From: Parasponia andersonii
Taxonomy: Eukaryota; Streptophyta; Magnoliopsida; Rosales; Cannabaceae
DNA length: 64,000 nucleotides
Assembly: GCA_002914805.1 (NCBI GenBank)
Contig: JXTB01000283.1
Location: forward strand, 404,255-468,254
Reading direction: 5' to 3'
Positions within the stretch are counted from its first letter, which is position 1. Each line of letters opens with the position of its first letter. Below the pieces are notes generated by a model, which ran no database searches, was not told the DNA's origin, and saw only the letters and a list, made by a program, of their open reading frames with translations. The position numbers were made by a program, and so were the translations under genes. This document shows positions 11,368 to 23,838 of this stretch, in pieces.

Positions 11368-12580
11368 TGTTGGGTTATTTCTAACATATAACTGTAAGTA
11401 TACGGATCGCAACAAGTAATATAAAAATAAGAGAGTGTCGATCCCACGAGGAGTACTTGATTTACAAATGCTAAGTAATAACCGAAACTAGCTTCTAATT
11501 TATCTATACAACAATATTTGATGGTTTTATGCAAGAATCAAAATGTAAATAACAATACAAAAGGAAAGAATGGAGAATAAAACTAAGCAACCAAGATTTG
11601 TTCTAAAAGCAATAACAAGGAACCTAGGGATGCTATCTACCCTCTAACTCCTCAAACTACTAGTTTTTCTCAAAACACAACTATCCATTTAGAATTAACA
11701 ACCAAGCATCCTAATGTATTCATAAGCTTATATCCAATGTATTTTCCTATCCTATACAAACTCACCCTATACTAGGCAATCTTATATTGTTCTATCTATG
11801 TCTAAACTTATATTCTCCTTCCCAAGTTCATATAGATTTCACAACACAACTCTATTTAATAGCCAACTCAACAATAGATATCAAGAATAATTGAGGACAA
11901 CTATTAAAAGTTCAATTGCTACTCTAGAAAGGGAGTTTAGCTTATGTTCTTACAAAATAAATCAAAATAGATACAACAATAATGATATATATTCATTTGC
12001 AGAAAATAAAGGAGAAGAAAAACAAGAGGAAAAGATAAGAAAAACTCTTTTGAAACTTCCTAATCTGATTTCTCCTTGGCTTGAATCCCCTTTTTTTTAT
12101 GTTGTTTGTCCCTTAGAAATGGCTCTCGGAACCCTTGGCTACTAGGGTATTCGTCCCCCTTTGTCGTTTATCAGATAAGTTTAAGAGAGTTTATATAGAA
12201 GAAGCCAAATAGCCATGATCTAGGAATTCTGCAATATGTCTGCACTTTGTGGTACTCTAGTGCCAAATTTGGGGCTGCAATACTGAGACGATCGACAAGC
12301 TGGCTTTGTAATACTGTACTATGGCACTGCTGTACAACAACACCTAGGGAATGGTGCTGTGACGCCATGGGTATGGCACACCGTTATCCTGCAGCACTAT
12401 AATACTATGGAAATTGCCTTAGTTTAGCCTCGATTTCACTTGAAAAGTCAAAATTCTCCTTTCAATTACTTCTCACCTGAAATATATATCAAAAACAACA
12501 AAATTAGTAAAAAGAGCTTAAAGACGAACAATTCTTAAGTTCGAAAGGATAGTACAGATATATATAAAATACACTTATCA
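11368..12580 (-). mobile_element. Solo LTR, T-LTR family copy B
   Basis: The insertion begins TGTTGGGTTATTT and ends ACACTTATCA (TG...CA), 1213 bp. It carries GTGTCGATCCCACGAGGAG near its left end. On the minus strand it starts TGATAAGTG. It splits a copia integrase reading frame, which resumes on the other side, so both ends are well placed. The flanks CATAT and TATAT match at 4 of 5 positions as a target-site duplication. No internal region is attached, which fits a solo LTR. I infer a Ty3/gypsy origin, but the lineage is not established. Confidence 0.78.
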
Positions 12581-12924
12581 TATATGCAACTACTCAAGTG
12601 TATATTAGATAGTCAAGTAATTAATCTCATGATGAGGGCATTTAGTTTGTTTCCAGAGTTGATAAGGACCGTATAGTTTTTTTAGTTCAAGCTAGAATTT
12701 AGAAACTCCTTGGACAATCTCATGTTTGGCCAAAGAGTGCATATCCTTATAATTGAGGTATCCCAACTTGTAATGCCAAATGGTATTAATTGTTGAGTTG
12801 TTGCACTGAGAGTTTTTCAAAAATTAATAGTTGTCCCTTGATCTTTCTCCTGTGAGAATGCACCTCCCTAGTTTAGTAATGATATTGTATTGGTCTTTGG
12901 AAAGTTGCACAATGTAAGCACAAA

Positions 12925-14178
12925 TCTAACTAATAATGATATTTTGGAAAAACTATGCATTTTTGAGTTAAAGAATTACGAACCAAATCTAATAAAATCG
13001 AAAAGTAAAGAATAGTAAAGTGAAAATAAATAAATAAAGAACAAATAATAAATAGACTTGGTCAACATTTCATTCGCTACTAGTAGATAATCAATTTATA
13101 GTCAAATAATAATATTATCCCTGATTCTCTATTAAAATTATCGACTATACATAGCAGTTAGCTATGCTATCCCGATGTGTCTTTAATTTATCATTAAATA
13201 AAATAAGCTCTTTATTTGAACTTTATCTACTAAAAAAAAACTAGAACAAGCTCTCTATATATAATCTAATAGAAGCATTAAATTGAGAGAGATAGAGTAA
13301 TTTAGGTAGTAAATACACAAACTTGGTTCATTTAACCTAGATTATTTTCTACATCACAATTGAATAAAAACTCTCAATTAGTGATCACAAATTTGCTACA
13401 AATGGAAAGATTAATAAGATAATTACAGATGAAGCAATCAATCCTAACATTAGAAGTTTATCAAGTCTGATTTGGTTGTACACCCAAATCAAACAAGAAA
13501 ATAATCATAAATGATTAAAATCAAAAGACAATAATTAATCTCAATTAGAAAGTTGGAAAATATTATGTAATTAATACAATCCATAGATTATGTCTAGAGC
13601 TTTGAAATCACTTTTAACCAAAGAGAAGATTAACTAAAAGCTTTTAAAGGTATATAGAATAAAAAAGAAAAGAAATTATTGATTTCACCACTCTCCTCCC
13701 TTCTCTTTTCCAACTCCAGAGAATTCATCTCCAAAATGCTCTATTTCTTCCCTATAATGGCCTAGTTAAGGTTGTTTTATTATTAAGAGTAGTTTGGAAA
13801 GATTCTATTGAGTTTAGGATGAGTACAGAGTCCAAAAATCATATACTAGCTCAATTAGGTCAATGTTCTGTCGAGCTATCATCTCATCATCGAGATTCCA
13901 GTGTCATGACACTAATGTTATGGTGTTGGAATTTTTTTTTCTTCCTCTCTCTACTATCGTTGTGACGGGAGAAAACTATCTCCGCAACACCGTCTCGTTA
14001 CCTCAAAGTTTTAGTATTTTTCACCCATGATTTCATTTCATTTTATTCTTTCCCCCCTAAAATACCTACAAAACCTAAAAACATTAATAAAATCTCTTTT
14101 TTTTTTGAAAAAAAAAAAGACTTAGCAAAGAAACATAGAGAAATCAATCGAATAATTTTTACAATTAAGTACTTATCA
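12925..14178 (-). mobile_element. T-LTR family copy C (left end truncated or decayed)
   Basis: The right end TACTTATCA matches copy B, and the body shares the same order of AT-rich blocks as copy A (for example CTAAAATACCTACAAAACCTAAAAAC-like text near the right end). It separates the gag zinc-knuckle remnant from the pre-integrase remnant of the older copia element. The GTCGATCCCAC block was not found, so the left end is incomplete and its coordinate approximate. Confidence 0.55.
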
Positions 14179-14250
14179 CTACCCTTTCTTGTTGATAGTA
14201 TTTGCACATTCAGCCTCAATATATCCAGTTAGGTCTTTATTGAACAATTT

Positions 14251-15370
14251 TATTTTTTATTTTTAAAGTATTAAACTTTCATAGTTTTAACTAGATTATA
14301 TTTTATATTTTTTGGTTCTAATATTATGTTTCATTTAATTTTTAAACATTTATTTTAAAAAAAATTAGTAATTACTTTTGTTGGGATTATTTTTTCGAAT
14401 ATTCAAAAAATAATACATAACTCCTAAACAAAGTCAAAAATGAAATGTCATGATCAACACCCAACATGACACAAAACTCATTACAGGCCGAGTAGGTCAA
14501 GGAAGACCAAGTAAGCTGATCACTTGAAGAGAGAGCAAGCCCTAGAAAGTCAAATGACTTGGTCGAACTTTAAAGGGCCGACTAGGTCCATAGAAGACCA
14601 GGTACTAATTTTGTCTTACAACCCGTAGAAATGAGCCGAGCAACTCATGAGAGATAAATGACCTGCTTGGAATATCAAATAAGCCAAATCTACAAATGTG
14701 AAGACTAGCCCCTAGTTAGAGTTTATTATTTGCGCTAACCAGCTGAACACCTGTAGTGAGAGACCAATAATGACTAAATGGAAAAACTAACCAACCATTA
14801 TGTAACAGCATAATTCTGACTAAGTAACAAAATAAAGGACGACATAAGTTACGGAGAGGCTGACACCTGGCCCAACCATATGCACTTGACCATATAAGCG
14901 GGTAGGTGTGATTCCTTCCTATCTTTTCAAGGACACATGGATATGAATCATAGTATTTTGGGGACCACAAAACTACTATGAATAGTCTCATATTTACCTA
15001 GAAGAGATAAGTCACCATAAATCCCCAAGACCCTATTTATCTCTTTGTCTTTTCTTTACTTCTCATACAGTTCTATTACTATTAATTTACTATTCATAGA
15101 GAGTACTTCAATGAATATATCGCTAGCTACTTTTTATAGAGGAGATTTAACAGATACCATACTGGTACTTCCCTATTAGCTAGTGAAAAGTCTATCAATA
15201 AACTTTTCAAGATTATACGAACTATACCTAAATCAAATTTAGATTTTGACTTCTATCGAGAAAAAAAACACACAAGGGCATGTGGCGTGCGTTGGTTCAT
15301 AGATCAAAATCTACATAAATAATTTTGATTTTTAATTATTAGTTTTTTCAACATTATTTTAAAATTTTTA
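14251..15370. other. Unresolved noncoding stretch, possibly a solo LTR
   Basis: A possible TGTTGGGATT start lies at 14379 and a CCCTATTTATCTC promoter-like sequence near 15030, reminiscent of a gypsy-type LTR. I could not find a matching end or target duplication. No convincing protein is encoded; a 91-codon minus-strand frame at 14716-14991 has no recognisable motif. Confidence 0.35.
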
Positions 15371-15379
15371 AAATAAAAC

Positions 15380-15801
15380 ATCTAAAGCAACGACAAAAAT
15401 TGTCGCTATAACATTTATAAATAAATTTATAAATTTTAATTTTAAATATAAAGCAACGATATAAGTTGTCACTATGACATTTATAAATAAGAATAAAATT
15501 ACTAATTTTAAACCTAAAGTGACAATTATTTTCAATTTATTCTCACTTTAGGTTAGACTTATTCCAATGGATCTTTTAAAAAGTTATCGATTTTTCTTTG
15601 AAAAACTAAAAATTTGACAAAAATTTAGCGACGATAAGTGTCATCAATTTATAAAATTTGTAGCGACATTAACTTTTGTAGTCCACAGAGTGACCTATAC
15701 TAACGAACTTATATCGATGACATTATAGTGGCAACAAAATCTTTAGTGTAGGGTTATACCGACGACTTTTATTGTCTCTTTATTCCCATTTTATTATAGT
15801 G
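15380..15801 (-). mobile_element. CACTA-like DNA transposon remnant
   Basis: On the minus strand this stretch begins CACTATAATAAAATGGG (outer end at 15801). It holds repeated GCGACAA / CGACGAC / TTGTCGC motifs typical of subterminal repeats of plant CACTA-type elements. The other terminus was not found, so this is probably a one-ended fragment. No transposase was seen. Confidence 0.5.
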
Positions 15802-16016
15802 AGCAAAAGAGAGTAGAAAGAAAAGACATATTAACTAGTAATCATATGCAAAATTCATAAAATCACCATGAGAGATCCGCACTTCTCTTGATCGAAAAGG
15901 TTTCGAAAGAACAGTCTAGGAAGACAAAAGCATGATAGGGTTTTGATCTGGATGTGGAGCCTTGGGAGAATATAACAAGTAGCAGAGAACCAATAATCAA
16001 GTCAATCCATAAAGCG

Positions 16017-16018
<2 letters not shown>

Positions 16019-16048
<30 letters not shown>
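16019..16048. repeat. (TA)n microsatellite
   Basis: An uninterrupted TA run lies between the two CACTA-type elements. The surrounding 15802-16283 holds no other supported feature. Confidence 0.9.
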
Positions 16049-16051
<3 letters not shown>

Positions 16052-16283
16052 CGATCTAGATGTTTTTTCACATGCGATCTAATATCTCGATCATTAGACT
16101 AGGTATAAAATGAATCACTAGTATCCAAAGCTTGAAGCTCACATCCATAATCTAAATTTGTTACTAAAAATAATTAAAAACATAAGTTTTACTTATGAAT
16201 AGGAGAAGAGCAATGCTATATATGTATTTGATCTACACTCATAGTACATATTATCATATTATAGTATAATAAAAAGCATCTTT

Positions 16284-19200
16284 CACTACAAGAAATATTA
16301 TTTTTGCCGATGTAATAACTCTAATGTCACACATCTATGCGTCGATATAGGTATCTTAAACATAATTCAATGAGAGGTACATTTTTCGACGGGCTACTTG
16401 TCAGGAAATAACTCTAAAATATTTGTATCGATAAATGGTTGCCCCAATCAAATTCCTCATTAAAGGTAAATTTTTAGTGCGTATTTATTTATTTTTTGTT
16501 AAAAATTGAAATATCCTTTACTGACGCGTTTTTAACACTATGTCGGCAACGGATTGCCCAAAAAAAAAATTCTCACAATAAGTAAATTTTGAGCACGTAT
16601 TTATTTTTAGATAAAAGTTGAAATACTATTTACTGATGCATTTTTAACGTTACGTCAGCAAAAGATTACTCTTAAAAAAATTTCTCACAAAGGGAAAGTG
16701 CACACATTTTTTAAAAATTTTTTTACTATCTATAGATTTGTCGACGCTCTTTTGCATCGGCTAAAGTACCATGTATTTTTTTATTTTTTATTATTATACA
16801 TATGCCGACGTGCTTTTGCGTTGGCAAAAGTCTAGCTTTTTTTCCAATAAATTTAGATTTTTTATTAGCTTTATATTTGCCGAGGGTATTTTACATTGGC
16901 AAAAGTCAATAAATTTTTACTTTTTTTATTATCTATACATTTGAAAAGTTGAGTATTTTTTTTAATATCTTCAAATTTATTCTATATTTTTACTTGTTGG
17001 TAAGAATTTGTTATGCCTTTTCCTTATTTTTTGTTACTTATATGGCACTAACTCGTTCGTTTTACCTACACAAAAATAAACTACACATTATATGGTTGTA
17101 AGTTTGCAAAAATTTAACTACACATAATTGTAATTTGTGTAGGTAAAGATATATTAGTAATAGTAAATTCACCTACACTCATAAACGAAAATGGTATTAT
17201 TCAACCACATATATAGGTTGGATATGTATCTTCGTAATTAATATTTTTTTATAAAACTTATTTTTTAATAAGCAAGAAGCCATAAATTTCAGTTTAAACT
17301 AAGCTATAAAAAGAGAGGCTAAAACGATTTCGATTTAGTTTTCTCATTAAAAGTCTTTGCTAAAACATTTAAATCCATTTATATATTTTAAACTTATATA
17401 TCCCATTAAGACACATACCACTATATAAAAGTATTGGCACGTTACTCTGACCTCAAGCATGTAGAAACTAAGGTCTAAGTAATTGAATGAGCTCCTTCGA
17501 CCATTGTTTTGCATAAACTGAGGTCCAAGTGCTTTTTTTAAAAAAATAAGTCTACTTGGATCTCGATTATCTCAAAGCTAAGGTCTTGGTAGCTTGTTTA
17601 CACTTCAATGACTTAAAATAAGTTAGTTGGAGTTCAATTATGCATAAATTGATGTCCACGTAGTTAAATAAGCAATTTTGACCTAGATTTTGTCCTTTTT
17701 TTTTTTTTTTTAACTATGGTGGGAGAATTTAAACTAGGACTTTCTACGTTGGGAAGACAATAGAGCTGATAATTTGTGATGCGACACGACATGATAATAA
17801 GACTTGAAATCCACGTGAAAGTAGTAGGTTTAGGTTTTGCATAAACAAATTCTTATTATAATCGAGTTCACCTATATAACCTATTTATTAAATGTGTTAA
17901 ATTTAGGTTGACATTTTTCTAAATGAATTTTTTTGTTACTAAATGACAGTTTTTTTTTTTGAAAAAGAAAGTACTATGGCATTTTAAAATCTGCATGTTT
18001 TGTTTTGTTTTTGTTTTTTTTTTTTTAAAAATCTACATGTTACTCTTATTATTAGATTTCTAGTTCTAGTTATCATTTAATTATGTAAACTATTCTACGT
18101 TACTTTAATATACCTTCAAATTTGCATTTTAAAATAAGGTTTTTTTTTTGGGAAGGGAAAATCAAATTTCCATTTTAACAATTTTAGAAAAAAACACAAA
18201 ATATGAAAGAGAGAGGGAATACAAATTTCAGATTTAAAAAATAAGGAACCCAAAATAGTTCTTCTTTCTTTTTTTAAAAAAATCATTATTAACAAATCTG
18301 ACTTTTCACAAAATTGAAAGAATAAATTTGAAACAAAATCTAAAAATAAGAGAGCGAAGAGACATTTCAGAAAGAGGGAAACTTTTCATTAGAGAGGGAA
18401 TCATCATCCAGCCGTCACAAGCTAGATCTTATCACACGGTCTTTTTACTTGCGGCCAGGCCTTGCTCAGCGAAGGAACCCAGCCCGTGCCCTTATCTTGC
18501 GTGAACTCACTCAATAGCTTGCGAAGGCCAGCCTCGCTTCAACGATGGAACCCATCTTGCGTGCACTGATGAAACCTATAGCTTGCACGAATTGCTTCAC
18601 CCATCTCCAACCCGAGGCACCTAGCTCACCCCGACCCTCCCCAACTCTTGAAAGCTCTCACCTTTCTCCTGTATTTTGATTTGGGTAATCTCTAATTTTG
18701 GGTTAAAAAATGTTTTTAACATTTATATATGAAGACCAGTCCTTGCTTAACCAAAAACCCAGCTCATGCCTATTACAAGTGCACACAGTTCATGAGAGAC
18801 CTACTCACATTTCTCCCTTGTTTTGAGTTGGGTAAAATGTTTGTATATGTGCTTTGATCTTTAATTTGGGATAATATTATGATTTGGTAAACGATAAGAT
18901 TTAATAATTATACCCATTGCTTGCTTGATTACAATATATATTCGTGGATACTGATTCTAATGGTGGAAGAGTGTATATTAATTTGGGATCATATATCTAT
19001 TTTGTTTCTAATTGTAGATTAGTTGGTAATGATTTGGGAACTAGTTCTATGGGTATAGTTTGTTGGGTCTCATTAAAACTGAAAAAGTCTTAGTGAATAA
19101 TCCCTCACTTGGAGAAGCAATGGCAGCTCGCCTTACTGTGGTCTGTGCGATCTCTGCTGGCCGGAACTATTGTATCTTCGAAGGTGATTCACAAGTGGTG

Positions 19201-20413
19201 ATCTCATCTTTCGTGGATGATGAACTTGAATGCCCATGATCTCATCCTCCGTTAATTGTACGGCCTAATTCTGGTGAATGGGTCTATTGCCGATTGTAAC
19301 TTTGAACTCATGTGGTTGTATGTTGTTTTGTTTTATTAATGATTCCCCTCTGCATGCTTGATGGACTTCCCTCCTCCTAGAAAAAGAAAAGAAAAAAAAA
19401 AAAGCTTAATCACTAGAATTTAGAGAAGATGGTACAGTATGCATAGAGTGATATCAATGTTTTGATAGGATTAAGATATCAATATTTTGATAGGATCAAG
19501 ATAATGATTTTTTGAGTTAGTTTTTTTGTCAATTTCTTATCATTGACATATCCTACAGGTTCAAGCTTAGTTTTTTTGTTATTTCTTTATAATTTTGGAG
19601 GAACTTTTTATTTGTCTTTTTTTTTTTTTTCCCCTCTTTTAATACCTAGTTGGATTCTTGTTAATTTTCCTTGTGTTAGAGATTTATTTTAATATATTTT
19701 ATTGTTATATGTTCAAATAGATATGGGATTCTATGGGCCATAACGTGTTTGTTATAAGAAAAGTCTATTAAATTATATTTTTGGGTTTATTGGGAGCGTA
19801 GTTACTCTGCCAGTGTTTGTGTTGATTCATGTGTGTATATATATGATGTGTTGTTATATTGTATGGTTATTACTTTTTATCACTACTGTTTTTGGAAAAA
19901 TATGTTGATTGTGTCTTTATTTTTGGCTATTTTTAAAATCATAGATATGATTTTTTTTTGGCATTTTATTTATTATTTTTGCTTCTTGTTATTTTCTAGA
20001 TTTTTTGTCTCTACGGCCCCAACATCCAATGGGCACCTCCGCCTCGTAGGATGCAGTTTATTTTTTTCTTTATTTATATTGTAAATTTATGAAATATTTT
20101 TATTATTTTTACTATTTAATAAAATTATTTTTTTTTATAAACCATTAGTATATGAATTAGTTATATGTAATATTAAATTATTTATCAATTATTGGAATTT
20201 CTAATTATTTATTAGTTTTTTGAAATAAATAATTAATTTTTTAAAATTTAATAAAACATTTGTCTACGCATAGATGCTGGTTATCGACGACTCCAAATTT
20301 GTCACATTTTCATCGTCATAAGATTTATCGATGTAATATATGTGTCAGTATTAGCTCGTGACGTATAGGCCAAAGATATTTTTGTTACGCATATAATTTT
20401 TCATTAGTAAGTG
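16284..20413 (+). mobile_element. Non-autonomous CACTA (En/Spm-type) transposon
   Basis: The left end CACTACAAGAAATATTATTT is the classical plant CACTA terminus. The right end ends TCATTAGTAAGTG, a decayed inverted counterpart. Subterminal motifs such as GCCGACGTGCTTTTGCG and TCGACGCTCTTTTGCATCGG recur at 16520-16900, and ACGCATAGATG near 20268 is an inverted match to CATCTATGCGT near 16338. The 3-bp flanks are TTT and ATT. The 4.1-kb interior has no transposase frame. It contains a GC-richer stretch (18395-18680) and an RNase H fragment (19081-19330) that look acquired. The right boundary is less certain than the left. Confidence 0.72.
19081..19330 (+). pseudogene. RNase H-like (RVT_3-type) domain fragment
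   Basis: An open frame to a stop at 19237-19239 reads SLGEAMAARLTVVCAISAGR followed by CIFEGDSQVV. This resembles the plant RNase H-like domain of LINEs and related proteins (AE..A...AL..A...G......EGDS..VV), including the EGDS acidic position. After the stop, another frame continues with ADCNFELMWL, which fits the later part of the same domain, so a frameshift is likely. An A-rich tract at about 19380-19404 follows, which may be the tail of a truncated LINE or of a retrocopied transcript. It lies inside the CACTA element. Confidence 0.6.
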
Positions 20414-20510
20414 ATTTTCAGTTACGGTTTTTCGCCGACAATAACCACTAATAGAAAATTACGTCAGGTCAAAAAACGTTTGCCAATACATTTTGAATAT
20501 TTTTACTAAT

Positions 20511-20782
20511 ATTTCAATGTGTAAGCAAAAATCTTATTCTCTGTACGTTGATTTTATTTTGATTACGTGATAACTAGTACTAGACTCTATCGTTATAGCT
20601 AGAAAAGAGCCTAGGTTCAATTTGCAAAGAACTTTTCATTGATTACATTTCAATGTGTTAGCAAAAATCTTATTCTCTGTACGTTGATTTTATTTTGATT
20701 ACGTGATAACTAGTACTAGACTCTATCGTTATAGCTAGAAAAGAGCCTAAGTTCAATTTGCAAAGAACTTTTCATTGATTAC
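20511..20782. repeat. Tandem duplication, 136-bp unit x 2
   Basis: The block starting ATTTCAATGTGT at 20511 starts again at 20647, and the copies differ at only about two positions. It lies just outside the right end of the CACTA element. No coding content is seen. Confidence 0.92.
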
Positions 20783-21100
20783 ATTTTCGTTTCCTTCGTC
20801 CAATTTGACAAGAGATTGGAATAATATAGTTAGATTCGAATTCTAATCAAACACTTGAAATTATAGGGGAAGGATGATCCTCAAACATGATGCCCAACTT
20901 GTCATTGTCTAGAAATGGTTTGTAAGAAATTTTCGCCAACCCTGCCCAATTATCCTTTTGAAGGGCAGATATATATATATATACGCATGTATGTGTGTAT
21001 AAATACAGCAACCCATTTACATATATTCTGTAAAGAATACGACGGCCCTTTTTTTTTTTTGTTTTTTGTTTTTGATGGAAAAGAGTACGACTGTCTTGCA

Positions 21101-21142
<42 letters not shown>

Positions 21143-21526
21143 CATTGAAAATTCTCACATTTCTTTTTCCTCTAGTAGTGGTTAAAGTTTTATTTGTTCG
21201 GTAACCAATAAGGTTGAGTTTTATTTGTTCGGTAGCGAATAAGGTTAGCACTAACAGGCGCAGCCCCTAGATGTCTCCATGATGAAGGTCTCAACATCGA
21301 TAAGCGTAAAAGCTTATGTGTATATCACGAATTAAAGAAAATTAATAAGAAAATGTTAAGATATTAAACGCCTAAAGCTACAAAACAAACCTATTGCTGG
21401 AGGCCAACTAAATTCTTTTTTTATATGTATGTATTATCACTTACGATTTAGGCTATTGGTGGAATGAGAGGTGAGTGTATGCATACCTGGCGTCAAATTA
21501 AGATTATTTAGGATAAGGCTTTAAAT

Positions 21527-21566
<40 letters not shown>

Positions 21567-22822
21567 CTGTGCGAACTTAAGAAATTAGTGCATTAGTAAA
21601 TTTAATATTGTCTAACTTTTGAAATTAAAAATTTTAGGGATAACTTAAAAAAAAAAAATTCTTTCAAATTTGAATATTCTGTAATTTAAATTCTAAATTT
21701 TGGACTTTATAAATGATACTCTAAGATTAAAAATTTCTAAAAATTAATATGTGGATAAATTTTTTGACCAATTTTAGGAATGAAAAAATTAATAATATAA
21801 TGTATTAAAACTAGATTAATCTATATTATTCATCTTAATTTTGAAGATATTATTGTATTTTATTAATTAAAATTATTCAAAAAGTTAACTATAATATTAA
21901 TTTTAAAAATTTTTAATCTCAAAGTATTATTTTACAGAGTCTAAACTTTAGTATTTAAATTGTAGAACATCCAAATGTTAGGGAATTATTTTACAAGTAT
22001 CCCAAAATTTTAATTATTTTAGGAATGGTTTTAAGGCCAGTTTAACTTTATTGTGCTCATTCGAAGATTGAGAGCTGAATATAGCCTTTCAAATGATTGC
22101 AAGACCAAAAATTGATTGAATTTTGTGCCAATAACTTAATTTAAATTCTTTGACTATAGATGTCAACGGTTAGAATGGAATTGGTTTTATGTTTATTATC
22201 CTCATTTTCGTTATTAGTTTACTATGCCATCTATTTATCTTTCACTATTTAATTTGGTCAAGAGAAATTTTGCGGAATTCTCATCAGAGATCAGTTTTTC
22301 CATTAGTATATCTGAGTTCTATTTATCATTCACTATTTAATTTGATCAAAAGAAATTTCGCAGAATTCTGGTCGGAGATCAGTTTTTCCATTTTTTCCAT
22401 TAGTATATCTGAGTTCTTATTTGAAACTATCGTTTTGAGTCAATTATACAATCATTAGTTCAAACTTTTTGAAAGTTTAAATACGTTGAAAAAAATATTT
22501 TTATTTCTAACTAAAAAGCATTTTTAGAGGCAATAGAATATAAAAATATTTCTAAAAAAATTATAAAATAAAGTAATTTATGAGGCACTATATGGTATTT
22601 AACACCTCATAATAATGCGTGACTAATTATTATTACATTTCAAATAAGATAACCCATATTATTAATTTAAATCAGTGCATATAGCATTGTTCATATGCAA
22701 ATAATTCTCTCCTAATCAATCTTAGGACCATAAAACTAATCACTGGTCCTATGACACGTTCGAGTTTGAGTTGAAATGAACAAAAATGTTGATGAGGTTA
22801 CCATATGCGGCTATTTGTGGGA
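20783..22822. other. Intergenic region upstream of glycine-rich gene 1
   Basis: The region is AT-rich and contains TA microsatellites at about 20969-20983, 21107-21139 and 21530-21563. It also has an 88-bp tandem duplication at about 22231-22418 (unit starting CTATTTATC). Open frames here are short and driven by low-complexity sequence. I saw no gene. Confidence 0.5.
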
Positions 22823-23055
22823 GACAGCAAAAGCACACAACTGGGGTCCATTAATGTAAGTGATTAGTATTGTATCATCGGTTTGTACCAAACTTCTTTT
22901 TGGGACATATCGATCTGAATTCTTCTTCTGCATGTGCTTCAACCACTTTTTCATCAGTGGACAAGCCATATTGGACCCCCGATACCATCCCTATATATAG
23001 CCACCTTCTCTTGCATTCTTAGTCATAGTTGTGGGTTTCTCAAGATAACATTCCC
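22823..23055 (+). promoter_or_regulatory. Promoter region of glycine-rich gene 1
   Basis: A TATA box (TATATATAG, 22992-23000) lies about 60 bases before the ATG, implying a short leader. Upstream are GCATGTGCTTC at 22930-22940 and GACAGCAAAAGCACAC at 22823-22838. Both recur at similar distances in front of gene 3, and the second also in front of gene 2. No experimental element name is assigned. Confidence 0.7.
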
Positions 23056-23838
23056 ATGGCTAAACACAAGCTTCTCAGTTGCGCGCTCTTTGTCTTGATA
23101 GGTATAGGGATTTGCTCTGCAGCAAGGTCTCTGCTCACATATGAGCAGGGATACCATAGTCCTGCCGGTGGAGGTTATGGTGGTGGTGGTGGAGGAGGAG
23201 GTTCAGGCGGTGGTGGTGGATATGCAGCTGTAGGAGAACATGGTGTCGCCGGATATGGCGGCGGAGCTGGAAGTGGAGAAGGTGCTGGTGGCGGATATGG
23301 AGCTGCAGGTGGGCATGGTGGTGGTGGAGGTGGTGGAAGTGGCGGTGGGGGTGGTGGTGGTGCTGGAGGCGGTGGATATGGAAGCGGTGGAGGTGAAGGC
23401 GCTGGTGCAGGATATGGTGATGGTGGAAAACATGGTCCGGGATACGGTGGTGGCGGAGGCAGCGGTAGTGGTGGAGGTGGTGGTGCTGGATACGGAGGAG
23501 ACCATGGTGCTGGTTATGGAGGTGGTGCAGGAGGCGGTTCAGGTGGTGGATACGGTGCCGGTGGTGCTGGGGGAGCAGGTGGTGGAGGTGGTGGAGGCCA
23601 CGGTGGTGGCGGAGGAGGAGGTTCTGGCGCTGGAGGAGCTCATGGTGGTGGATATGGTAGCGGTGGAGGAGAAGGTGGAGGTGCCGGTGGTGGAGCTGGC
23701 GGATACGGTGGTGGTGGTGGCGGTGGATCTGGCGGTGGTGGTGGCGGTGGCTATGCTGCTGGAGGTGCACATGCTGGTGGCTACGGTGGTGGTAGTGGCG
23801 GTGGTGAGGGTGGCGGCCATGGTGGCTATGCTCCCTGA
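23056..23838 (+). CDS. Secreted glycine-rich protein 1 (cell-wall GRP type)
   Basis: The intronless frame encodes 260 residues. The ATG at 23056 is chosen because it opens a classic signal peptide (residues 1 to about 22, hydrophobic core LFVLIGIGIC, cleavage around CSA). The frame is open further upstream only with non-ATG codons. After a short ARSLLTYE segment, residues 38-256 are almost wholly glycine-rich (GGGGGGSGG, GAGYG, GSGGGEG), with single EHG, KHG and DHG spacers. The end is GGYAP. This composition matches plant structural cell-wall glycine-rich proteins such as the GRP1.8 class, which are secreted and act in protoxylem or vascular walls; that role here is inferred. There are no RNA-binding domain and no cysteine-rich tail, which excludes the RRM-GRP and class II types. 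It is one of three tandem paralogues in this window. Confidence 0.92.
   Translation: MAKHKLLSCALFVLIGIGICSAARSLLTYEQGYHSPAGGGYGGGGGGGGSGGGGGYAAVGEHGVAGYGGGAGSGEGAGGGYGAAGGHGGGGGGGSGGGGGGGAGGGGYGSGGGEGAGAGYGDGGKHGPGYGGGGGSGSGGGGGAGYGGDHGAGYGGGAGGGSGGGYGAGGAGGAGGGGGGGHGGGGGGGSGAGGAHGGGYGSGGGEGGGAGGGAGGYGGGGGGGSGGGGGGGYAAGGAHAGGYGGGSGGGEGGGHGGYAP

Larger units (their letters stand above)
10686..14250 (-). pseudogene. Older copia element (gag end, pre-integrase, integrase) split by two LTR insertions
   Basis: Three minus-strand blocks belong together in the order gag, pre-integrase, integrase. At 14179-14240 lies a zinc-knuckle-like TGYIEAECANTINKKG. At 12586-12925 lies pre-integrase sequence (HYKLGYLNYKDMHSLAKH-like). 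At 10700-11367 lies the integrase core, with MGPMQIEIIGGKKHV, KQNGVVERKN and AEFTD-like remains. Blocks two and three are interrupted by the T-LTR at 11368-12580, and blocks one and two by another at about 12925-14178. RT is missing here because the 5326-10685 element borders it. Many stops are present. Confidence 0.8.

Noticed and set aside
23029-23055. Upstream extension of gene 1 to position 23029
   Set aside because: It would start at TTG. The ATG at 23056 gives the signal peptide and matches gene 3.
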